Assembly: GCA_902479205.1 (NCBI GenBank)
Contig: CABSNX010000120.1
Location: forward strand, 1 to 6,219
Origin: an uncultured Collinsella sp.
GTDB lineage: Bacteria; Actinomycetota; Coriobacteriia; Coriobacteriales; Coriobacteriaceae
Length of the DNA: 6,219 nt
Reading direction: 5' to 3'
Positions 1 through 5,785 of the stretch are shown in pieces. Below the pieces are notes generated by a model. The model was not told the origin of the DNA. It ran no database searches and worked only from the letters and a program-made list of their open reading frames with translations. Positions within the stretch are counted from its first letter, which is position 1. Every line of letters begins with the position of its first letter. A program made the translations under genes and the position numbers.

Positions 1-1
1 G

Positions 2-35
2 GTCTCGTGGGCTCGGAGATGTGTATAAGAGACAG
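2..35 (+). other. Illumina Nextera (Tn5) read-2 adapter, sequencing artefact
   Basis: These 34 bases match the Nextera read-2 transposase adapter from memory. They end in the 19-bp Tn5 mosaic end AGATGTGTATAAGAGACAG at 17-35. The extra G at position 1 may be the last base of an index or a clipping remnant. The adapter abuts the permease reading frame directly at position 36, inside codon 237 of that gene. This is therefore an untrimmed library end in the assembly and not genomic DNA. Read on the plus strand it encodes the peptide GSEMCIRDR, a recognisable adapter translation that contaminates predicted proteins. Confidence 0.97.
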
Positions 36-744
36 GGATACCAGCGCCGATGAAGGTCAGCGAGGCCTCGAAGATGATGGCGTCGGCGACCAGGGTAACG
101 GTGAAGACCATGATCGGGGCGATGCAGTTACGCAGAACATGCTTGATCAAAATCCACGGAGCCTTGGCGCCGGAAACGATGACCGCGCGGACATAGTCCT
201 CGCCGTACTCGGACACGATGTTGGCGCGCACGATACGGGCAATCTGCGGAGTGTACATAAAGCCGATGGCGAAGATGATCGACGGCACGGAATTGCCCAG
301 GATGGAGACGAAGACGGCAGCGAGAGCGATGCCAGGGATGGACATGATGATGTCCAGGATGCGCATGATCGCCTCGGAAACGGACTTGCGCGAAACCGCC
401 GCGAGGGCACCCACGACCGAGCCGCAGACCAGAGCCATGGCAGTGGCGCCAAAGCCGATGATCAGCGAGTAACGACCACCGTAGAGCATGCGCGACAGAA
501 TGTCGCGACCCTTATCGTCGGTACCGAAGATAAATCCGTTGCCGGGAGCCTGGCGAGCAGTGAAAATCTCGACCGGGCTATAGGGGGCAAGAAGGGGCGC
601 CAGAATCGCGGTCAGGGCGACCAGCACCAGCACGACGGCGGCAATCTTAGAAGAAAGCGTCATCTTCTTCCAGCCACCGAGCTTGAGCCCCTTGGAGGCA
701 GCTTTCTCGAGCTGCTCGGTTTGCTTCTCTCGAATCTTTACCAT
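36..744 (-). CDS. DppC/OppC-family ABC transporter permease, C-terminus missing
   Basis: This is the second transmembrane subunit of a peptide/nickel-type ABC importer; with the DppB-like partner it forms the inner-membrane channel. The frame opens with ATG at 744 (MVKIREKQTEQLEK) and 236 residues are visible before the adapter at 35. Family members are usually about 280-310 residues, so roughly 50-70 are lost. Residues 34-57 form the first membrane helix. The family signature FGTDDKGRDILSRMLYGG (73-90) precedes the permease core. The EAA loop that docks on the ATPase spans about 182-206 (EDYVRAV, then G192, then HVLRN). The visible end (EASLTFIGAG) is the segment that normally precedes QPP in this family. 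Only 3 bases separate the ATG from the dppB-like stop, and an AGGA about 11 bases upstream is a poorly spaced ribosome site, so translation is probably coupled. The substrate cannot be read from the sequence. Confidence 0.95.
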
Positions 745-747
745 AAT

Positions 748-1704
748 CTACACCGTCCTGATGCGCGGGTTGATGAGCAGGTAGAGCATGTCAACCACGA
801 TGTTGATGATGATGAAGGCAAGAGCAACGACGATGACGACGCCCTGAACCAGGTTCGCCTCGTTGCCCTGAACGCCCTGCAGGATCGCAGTACCCATGCC
901 GGGGAGGTTGAAGATGACCTCGATGACGACAGCACCGCCCATGAGGTAGCCGATCTTAAGACCGAGGGTGGTGACCGGGGTGATCAGTGCGTTGCGCAAA
1001 ACGTTGATGCCGACGACGACCTTCTCGGGAACGCCGGCGCCGCGAGCCATACGGACATAGTCCTTATCGAGCTCCTCAACCATAGCCGTACGCACGATAC
1101 GAGTCATCTGACCTGTCAGCGGGAATGCCAGAGCGATAGCGGGCATGATCATACGTCCCAGATAGCCAGCCGGGTTGGTGGTGAAGTGAGGCAGAGCACC
1201 GGACGCCGGGAGCACCTTAAGGTAGGAAGAGAACAGCAGGATCAACAGGACGGCAAGCCAGAACGACGGGGTTGCCAAGCCGGCGATGGAAAAGACGCGG
1301 ATCACTTGGTCCGGCCATTTATCGCGATACAGTGCCGCGATGACGCCGAGCAAAAACGAGACGACCGCGCCGATGGCAAGACCGATGAAGGTCAGCTGCA
1401 TCGTGACGGGCAGGGCCGTGGAGATGCGCTTGGCAACGGAGTTGCGAGCAGCACCATAGGTGCCCATGTCACCATGGATCAAATCGCCCATGTAGCGCAC
1501 GTAGCGCACGGGCCAGGGGTCGTCCAGACCATACTTCTCATGGTACTCGGCAACCGCCTCGGGCGAGGCACCGTCACCCAACGCCGTATAGGCGGGGTCG
1601 GTCTTGGAGAACGACATAAGGAAGAACACCAGGACGGTGACGCCCAATGCCATGATCGGCAGCGCCACGAGACGCCTTCCAATCAAACGTAGAAAGTTGT
1701 TCAC
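748..1704 (-). CDS. DppB/OppB/NikB-family ABC transporter permease
   Basis: This is the first channel subunit of the importer. I start it at GTG 1704 (VNNFLRLIGRRL, 318 residues) and not at ATG 1737. AGGGGAG lies 5 bases upstream of the GTG, while the longer start would translate that ribosome site and add a charged 11-residue tail absent from the family. Six membrane helices are visible near 11-31, 101-125, 136-162, 182-200, 240-262 and 286-311. Family landmarks are the N-terminal RR-motif helix, HGDMG (78-82) before the second helix, and ASGALPH (167-173). The EAA loop runs from DYVRMARGAG (215-224) to NVLRN (234-238). The segment IEVIFNLPGMG (261-271) and the ending DMLYLLINPRIR (305-316) are also typical. 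The length is normal for the family. It lies 155 bases after the binding-protein gene and 3 bases before the DppC-like gene, so it is an operon member. Confidence 0.96.
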   Translation of the reverse strand: MNNFLRLIGRRLVALPIMALGVTVLVFFLMSFSKTDPAYTALGDGASPEAVAEYHEKYGLDDPWPVRYVRYMGDLIHGDMGTYGAARNSVAKRISTALPVTMQLTFIGLAIGAVVSFLLGVIAALYRDKWPDQVIRVFSIAGLATPSFWLAVLLILLFSSYLKVLPASGALPHFTTNPAGYLGRMIMPAIALAFPLTGQMTRIVRTAMVEELDKDYVRMARGAGVPEKVVVGINVLRNALITPVTTLGLKIGYLMGGAVVIEVIFNLPGMGTAILQGVQGNEANLVQGVVIVVALAFIIINIVVDMLYLLINPRIRTV

Positions 1705-1716
1705 GTTCTCTCCCCT
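1705..1716 (-). promoter_or_regulatory. Ribosome binding site fixing the GTG start of the DppB-like gene
   Basis: The minus strand reads AGGGGAG (1716-1710), then five bases, then GTG at 1704. This strong, well-spaced site decides for GTG over the upstream in-frame ATG at 1737. Confidence 0.8.
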
Positions 1717-1744
1717 TTCTTTTGTCGGTAGGACCAACTGGTAT

Positions 1745-1762
1745 ATGAGTATGGATACTCAT
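1745..1762. promoter_or_regulatory. 18-bp operator-like palindrome upstream of the DppB-like gene
   Basis: The sequence ATGAGTATGGATACTCAT is a perfect 8-bp inverted repeat around a 2-base centre. It lies 40 bases upstream of the permease GTG and immediately downstream, in the direction of transcription, of the large stem-loop. On the minus strand it occupies most of the 16-base gap between TTGTAA (1768-1763) and TATACC (1746-1741), a weak candidate -35/-10 pair. The two-base centre makes it a poor RNA hairpin, so a dimeric regulator site is the more natural reading. No regulator gene is in the window and the role is inferred. Confidence 0.4.
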
Positions 1763-1765
1763 TAC

Positions 1766-1799
1766 AAGACCCGAGCGACATCGAGGTCGCCCGGGTCTT
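1766..1799 (-). promoter_or_regulatory. Strong intergenic stem-loop between binding-protein and permease genes
   Basis: The arms are 1766-1779 and 1786-1799, 14 base pairs with one G-U pair and a six-base loop (1780-1785). The minus-strand arm reads AAGACCCGGGCGAC. The structure begins 60 bases after the binding-protein stop. In the direction of transcription it is followed by GTAATGAG, not by a U-tract, so it is not a clean intrinsic terminator for this operon. A T-rich run (TTTGTTTC) follows it only on the plus strand, where I see no gene. A 3'-end stabilising or partially attenuating element between a highly expressed binding protein and its permeases is the best reading. A terminator is the alternative. 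Confidence 0.6.
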
Positions 1800-1859
1800 T
1801 GTTTCAACTATGAGGACGTTGCCTTACGACCGACGCCCTACATATGACTCAAGCGAGTC

Positions 1860-3473
1860 TTAGGCCTTGACGGTCGCGACGCCCCTGAAGGACATGCTCG
1901 TCGTGCCGATGCCCTTGAAGCCATCGAGGGCCTCGCCGTTGGGCGCGGTGGACGGATCGTCCCAGGAAGCGGAGACGGTCTTGACGTGGACAACGGGGTA
2001 CAGAACGGCGTTGTCAGCGATGATATCGAAGCACTCGTTCCACTTCTTCTGCTGCTCGTCGCCCTCGGCGGCAAGAGCCTCGTCCATGAGACCGTGGAGC
2101 TTCTCCCACTCAGCGGACTCCTTCCACGGGCAACGGGTCTGCATCCAGACGTTGTCGCCGTACCACCAGTTGAGCAGCAGGTCGGGGTCGGCGCCGAAGC
2201 AGGACGGATCGCCAGGAGCGAGAAGGATATCGTAGGCCTCGCCGCCATCGATGGCAGCGTAGGTGGCCGGCGAGGTATCGGTCTGGATGGTCACATCGAA
2301 GCCGAGAGCGTCGAGGTCGTTCTTGACCTGGGCGGCCATGCCCTTGATCTGCTCGTTGTCGGTAGTGCGCAGGGTGATGGCGCCCGGGGTGATGCCAGAC
2401 TCTTCGATGAGCTTCTTGGCCTTCTTGGCGTCAGTCTTGTACACCGTGGAAGCCTCATGATAGTTGGTGAAGCTCTTAGGCAGGTAGCAGCTGGCAGCGG
2501 TGGCAAGGCCGGCGAAGGTGTTGGTAATCATCTTCTCGGTGTCGAGCGCGTACATGACGGCCTGACGGACCTTGACGTTGTTCCAAGGCTCCTTGGCGAC
2601 GTTGAACATGATGAAGCGGGTGCCGAAACCCTGAACGTTATCGATCTTGCAGCCAGCGCTCTCGAGCTGGTCGACGGCGTCAGCGGTGACGAGCTCCATA
2701 ACGAGCGTGGAGCCCTCCTGCTGAGCGGTAACGCGAGCGGTGGGGTCGGTCAGGATGCTGTACTGGATCTTCTTATCCTCGGCAGCATACTCACCGTTGT
2801 ACTCGGGGTTGGGAACCAGGGTGATCTCGGTATCGGAGATAGAGTCGTACATCCAGGGGCCGGAGCCGATCGGCTGCTTGGCGCGCTCCTCCTCGGCCTG
2901 GGTAGCCGGGGTAACGCGGATGATGGCCAGACGGTCCTTGAGCAGGGAGAAGTTGGGGACCTTGGTCTTGACCGTTACAGTGCTGGCGTCCTTGGCCTCG
3001 ATGGACTCGAAGGGCTGGAAGAACGGAGCATAGGTAGCGGAAGCAGCGCAAGCGGTGTAGGAGGCAACGACGTCGTCAGCAGTGACCTCGGTGCCATCGG
3101 AGAACTTGGCGCCCTTGCGGATGGTGACCTCGAAGGTAGTGTCGTCCACGGACTTGGGATCGTCGGTGGCGAGCTCGTTGAAGGTGCTGTAGTCGTGGTA
3201 ATCGATGCCGTAGAGGCCCTCGATGACGTGCCAGTTAGCGCCCAGGCCCACAGCGGAGCCGGTGCTGGCGGGGTCGAAGCTGGACGGAGCGTAAGCGGAA
3301 CCAGCGGTAATCACACCGCCGCCACGGTTGGCGGAATCGGTGGAACCGGAAGCGGAACCCTCGTCGTTAGAGCTGCCACCGCAGCCGGTGAGGCCAAGCC
3401 CTGCGACAGCGGCGACGCTGCCGGTGAGGCCGAGGAACGAACGCCTGGACATACCCTTGTTGATGATGGCCAT
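1860..3473 (-). CDS. Family 5 extracellular solute-binding lipoprotein (peptide/nickel ABC importer)
   Basis: This is the substrate-capture subunit of the importer, 537 residues, a normal length for the SBP_bac_5 family. I start at ATG 3473 because AGGAG (3483-3479) lies 5 bases upstream. A TTG at 3488 would place that site inside the gene. The N-terminus combines a twin-arginine motif SRRSFL (9-14), a hydrophobic stretch (15-30) and a lipobox LTGC (28-31). It is therefore predicted to be exported folded by Tat and lipidated at C31. A Gly/Ser/Asp-rich tether follows (32-53). Family landmarks are the segment around FEVTIRKGAKFSDGTEVTAD (114-133), GSGPW (203-207) and VRQAVMYALDTEKMI (302-316). 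The late part is rich in W (436-437, 443, 450, 456). It heads the transporter operon. Peptides are the default substrate guess; nickel, heme or glycan-derived ligands are not excluded. Confidence 0.95.
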   Translation of the reverse strand: MAIINKGMSRRSFLGLTGSVAAVAGLGLTGCGGSSNDEGSASGSTDSANRGGGVITAGSAYAPSSFDPASTGSAVGLGANWHVIEGLYGIDYHDYSTFNELATDDPKSVDDTTFEVTIRKGAKFSDGTEVTADDVVASYTACAASATYAPFFQPFESIEAKDASTVTVKTKVPNFSLLKDRLAIIRVTPATQAEEERAKQPIGSGPWMYDSISDTEITLVPNPEYNGEYAAEDKKIQYSILTDPTARVTAQQEGSTLVMELVTADAVDQLESAGCKIDNVQGFGTRFIMFNVAKEPWNNVKVRQAVMYALDTEKMITNTFAGLATAASCYLPKSFTNYHEASTVYKTDAKKAKKLIEESGITPGAITLRTTDNEQIKGMAAQVKNDLDALGFDVTIQTDTSPATYAAIDGGEAYDILLAPGDPSCFGADPDLLLNWWYGDNVWMQTRCPWKESAEWEKLHGLMDEALAAEGDEQQKKWNECFDIIADNAVLYPVVHVKTVSASWDDPSTAPNGEALDGFKGIGTTSMSFRGVATVKA

Positions 3474-3478
3474 GTCTT

Positions 3479-3483
3479 CTCCT
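3479..3483 (-). promoter_or_regulatory. Ribosome binding site of the solute-binding protein gene
   Basis: The minus strand reads AGGAG followed by AAGAC and then ATG at 3473. This canonical site selects the ATG over the in-frame TTG five codons upstream. Confidence 0.85.
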
Positions 3484-3609
3484 ATCAATAGAGAATCTTA
3501 CCCGGGAGCACCTAGACTTGCCCCCGCGCAACTTGCGGACGATATATACCTTACCTACCGACGAACCCAACTGAGGTGCCGCGCTCGGCGACCGATACAT
3601 ACATACGCT

Positions 3610-3632
3610 TGAACGGTATTTACTACCGTTCA
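3610..3632. promoter_or_regulatory. Operator-like inverted repeat over the transporter promoter
   Basis: TGAACGGTA (3610-3618) and TACCGTTCA (3624-3632) are perfect 9-bp inverted arms around a 5-base spacer. The centre coincides with the candidate -10 of the transporter promoter on the minus strand. A dimeric repressor bound here would block RNA polymerase. An RNA hairpin at the very start of the transcript is the alternative. No regulator gene is visible in the window. Confidence 0.5.
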
Positions 3633-3648
3633 CCGAATTCATTGACAA
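3620..3648 (-). promoter_or_regulatory. Candidate promoter of the transporter operon
   Basis: On the minus strand TTGTCA (3648-3643) resembles the -35 consensus with one mismatch. A 17-base spacer leads to TAGTAA (3625-3620), a weak -10. Transcription would start near 3613 and give a leader of about 140 bases before the binding-protein ATG. The weak -10 and the overlapping perfect inverted repeat suit a regulated promoter. Confidence 0.4.
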
Positions 3649-3790
3649 ACGATTCGCCAGACAGTATGTATCGACGAGGTGAGATATCAGTCTTCGTCAA
3701 CCCGCAGGATAGCAGGGTTAATCACCATGGCTAGTCAAACGTTTTAGCGTTAATAAAACCCGAAATCAGCAGGTAATCGCCGCGAAATAA

Positions 3791-3813
3791 ATGATTGAAA
3801 ATCAGCCAATCAT
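3791..3813 (-). terminator. Weak terminator-like hairpin after uvrC
   Basis: Arms ATGATTG (3791-3797) and CAATCAT (3807-3813) pair perfectly around a 9-base loop, starting 26 bases past the uvrC stop. In the minus direction the hairpin is followed by TTATTTCG, a short U-rich run. The AT-rich seven-pair stem is weak, so termination may be incomplete. Confidence 0.35.
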
Positions 3814-3838
3814 GTATATCAGTTGTTCAGAAGCGCGT

Positions 3839-5785
3839 TTAGTTTTCGGAACAGCTGGCCGATGCCTGGGCGCGCTCGGCATTCCATGCAACAAGTGCCT
3901 CGTGAACCGCTTTGGCGACATCGGCCGGAACGCCTCGAACTTCCGCAATCTCCTGCTCGCTTGCCGCGCGCAAACGCTTCATCGAGCCAAAATGGCGCAT
4001 AATGGCACGTTTTCTGGTGGGTCCCACGCCCGGAACGTCGTCAAGCACCGAAACCGTCATAGCCTTATCGCGCAACTCGCGGTGGAACGTAATCGCAAAT
4101 CGGTGGGATTCATCGCGAACCTGCTTGATCAGATAAAGCGAAGCGGAGCCGGTCGGTAGCACGACGGGAGTCTCGTCCCACGGCACGAAAACCTCCTCAT
4201 CGGCCTTTGCCAAGCCACAAACTGGTATATCGAGGCCGAGCGCCTCAAGTTGTTTAATTGCAGCGGTCAACTGCGGCTTGCCGCCATCGACAACGAGCAA
4301 ATCGGGGCGCGAGCCAAAGCGCTCGTCCGCCATGCGCTCGGGAGCATAGCGACGCCCCAGAACTTCGGACATCGATACGAAGTCGTTCGCCTCGTCCAAT
4401 TCGGCCTGAATTTTAAAGCGACGATACTGGCCCTTGTCGGCACGACCGTTGGTAAATACCACCATCGAAGCGACGGTAAAGGTGCCGTGCAACGTCGAGA
4501 TATCGAAGCACTCGATGCGCAACGGCGGTGCAGGCAGCGCAAGCGCGCTTTCGAGCTCAAGGAGCGCCTGATTGGTGCGATCGTCAGCATATCCCGTGCG
4601 CATCATGTAGCGCATGAGGGCATGGCGTGCATTTTTGGAAGCCATATCGAGCAGGCGGTGCTTTTCGCCGCGCTGCGGCCTATGGAGATGGCAAGAGCGT
4701 TCGCGCTTGCCCGCAAGCCACTCCCCCAACGCTTCGGCATCCTCAAGCTCGACAGAGAGATTGATCTCGGCTGGAATATCAGCCGTCTCGTCGTAATAGC
4801 GCTTAAGAAAGCCCGATTGAAGCTCTTCCTCGTCGACATCCAGGCCTTTATCGAGGATGAACTCACAAGTTCGAACCGTTCGGCCCTCGCGAACGACAAA
4901 GACGCAGGCGGCAGAGATAGTCTCTTCGCGATAGAAGCCGATGACGTCGATATCGACGCTCGATGGAAAAACAACCTGTTGGCGATCGTCCAAGCCCCTA
5001 ATGACTTCCAGACGACGCTTGACGCGCGCCGCACGCTCAAAATCGAGCGTCTCGGCTGCCTCCGTCATCTCGGACGTAAGCTCGTCGACGACATCCTTGC
5101 GATGGCCCGACAAGAAATGTTCGACACGCTTGACGTTCTTGGCATAGTCGGCAGGGGAAATCGCGCCGACGCATGCGCCCGGCCCGCGCCCGACATGGTA
5201 GTCAAAGCAGGGGCGCCCGTTTTGTGCGCAAATCATATTGACGATGTCTTCTTCGCCCTTATGAGATTCGACGATGCGGCGGCAGCGGCGCCATTCCGCA
5301 CAGGATGCCGAGCAAATAGGAATAACCTTGCGCAGCGTATCGATGGTCTCACGCGCCGCACGGCTATCGGTATAGGGACCAAAATAGCGCGTGCCGGGCT
5401 TATGGCGCTCGCGCGTGTATTTAATAGCGGGAAAGAGATCGCTCTTAGTAATGGCGATAAAGGGATAGCTCTTATCGTCCTTAAGGTCGACGTTGAAGTA
5501 CGGATGGTACTGGCCGATCAGATTGCGCTCGAGCACCAATGCCTCGTGCTCGGTCTCCACCACGATATAGTCGAAGCTCGCCACCAGCTGCATCATGAGC
5601 GGGATCTTTTGACGCTCGTCCTGCAGCGTCACGTATTGACGCATACGGGCACGCAAGTTTTTCGCCTTGCCCACATAGATGACATCGCCCTTGGCATCTT
5701 TCCAAAGGTAGCAGCCGGGTTGCGTGGGAACGCGGGAAACCTGCTCGGCAAGTGTTGGAATGTTGTCGTGACCTGCCACGCGCAC
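3839..5785 (-). CDS. uvrC: UvrC, excinuclease ABC subunit C
   Basis: UvrC makes both incisions around a bulky DNA lesion after UvrA/UvrB damage recognition, in cytoplasmic nucleotide excision repair. The 648 residues show all family domains. The GIY-YIG nuclease (about 19-100) has Y26, VIYVGKAKNLR with R45, and probable metal ligand E86. A cysteine-rich segment spans 158-205 and the UvrB-binding UVR motif about 227-265. The RNase H-like nuclease (about 278-575) carries D428 (ECFDIS), D468, D500 (VVDGGK) and H561 (RDESHRFA), which align by motif with the E. coli residues D399, D438, D466 and H538. Tandem helix-hairpin-helix motifs lie at 579-634. The segment between C158 and C193 is about 23 residues longer than in E. 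coli. Position 201 is Gly where a Cys is expected. The start is GTG 5785, directly after the upstream amber stop; GTG 5779 is the alternative. Confidence 0.97.
   Translation of the reverse strand: MRVAGHDNIPTLAEQVSRVPTQPGCYLWKDAKGDVIYVGKAKNLRARMRQYVTLQDERQKIPLMMQLVASFDYIVVETEHEALVLERNLIGQYHPYFNVDLKDDKSYPFIAITKSDLFPAIKYTRERHKPGTRYFGPYTDSRAARETIDTLRKVIPICSASCAEWRRCRRIVESHKGEEDIVNMICAQNGRPCFDYHVGRGPGACVGAISPADYAKNVKRVEHFLSGHRKDVVDELTSEMTEAAETLDFERAARVKRRLEVIRGLDDRQQVVFPSSVDIDVIGFYREETISAACVFVVREGRTVRTCEFILDKGLDVDEEELQSGFLKRYYDETADIPAEINLSVELEDAEALGEWLAGKRERSCHLHRPQRGEKHRLLDMASKNARHALMRYMMRTGYADDRTNQALLELESALALPAPPLRIECFDISTLHGTFTVASMVVFTNGRADKGQYRRFKIQAELDEANDFVSMSEVLGRRYAPERMADERFGSRPDLLVVDGGKPQLTAAIKQLEALGLDIPVCGLAKADEEVFVPWDETPVVLPTGSASLYLIKQVRDESHRFAITFHRELRDKAMTVSVLDDVPGVGPTRKRAIMRHFGSMKRLRAASEQEIAEVRGVPADVAKAVHEALVAWNAERAQASASCSEN

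Larger units (their letters stand above)
3593..3673. repeat. 10-bp inverted repeat bracketing the transporter promoter
   Basis: CGATACATAC at 3593-3602 is the exact reverse complement of GTATGTATCG at 3664-3673, with 61 bases between. The arms flank the candidate -35/-10 and the inner operator-like repeat. They could be two copies of a regulator half-site in opposite orientation that allow looping, or chance. The motif is partly a simple CATA run (ATACATACATAC), which raises the odds of chance. Confidence 0.35.
3474..3838. other. Gene-free region between uvrC and the transporter operon
   Basis: No credible gene lies in these 365 bases. The part next to uvrC (about 3720-3830) is AT-rich and holds weak hairpins: arms 3791-3797/3807-3813, GTTTTA/TAAAAC at 3741-3746/3754-3759, and a bulged stem at 3699-3719. 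The middle holds the candidate promoter and operator-like repeats. The last 140 bases form a leader to the binding protein. That leader includes a second, weaker promoter-like pair on the minus strand (TTGGGT 3570-3565, TATATA 3548-3543, 16 bases apart) and an 11-bp palindrome CGCAACTTGCG (3527-3537). A 13-codon frame starting at ATG 3728 (minus) has no ribosome site. Confidence 0.7.

Noticed and set aside
17..35. Tn5 mosaic end as a natural transposon insertion
   Set aside because: It is the hyperactive-Tn5 mosaic end preceded by the Nextera read-2 tail, which occurs in library construction and not in natural elements.
7..1692. 561-codon plus-strand open frame
   Set aside because: It begins in adapter sequence and runs antisense to two clearly recognisable permeases. 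Its Asp/His/Gly/Arg-rich composition is that of a complementary-strand shadow in GC-rich DNA.
1986..3491. 501-codon plus-strand open frame
   Set aside because: It is antisense to the solute-binding protein, low in complexity (Gly/Val/Leu/Asp), and shows no family motif.
3367..3648. 93-codon minus-strand frame upstream of and overlapping the binding protein
   Set aside because: It starts between the candidate -35 and -10, overlaps the binding-protein N-terminus in another frame and is Arg/Ser-rich without motifs. It also lacks a ribosome site.
3699..3719. Bulged hairpin AACCCGC / GC-A-GGGTT as a terminator
   Set aside because: It has only seven pairs with a bulge and no T-run on either strand.
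3791..4159. 122-codon plus-strand frame in the gap after uvrC
   Set aside because: Most of it is antisense to the uvrC 3' end, and it has no ribosome site or recognisable domain.
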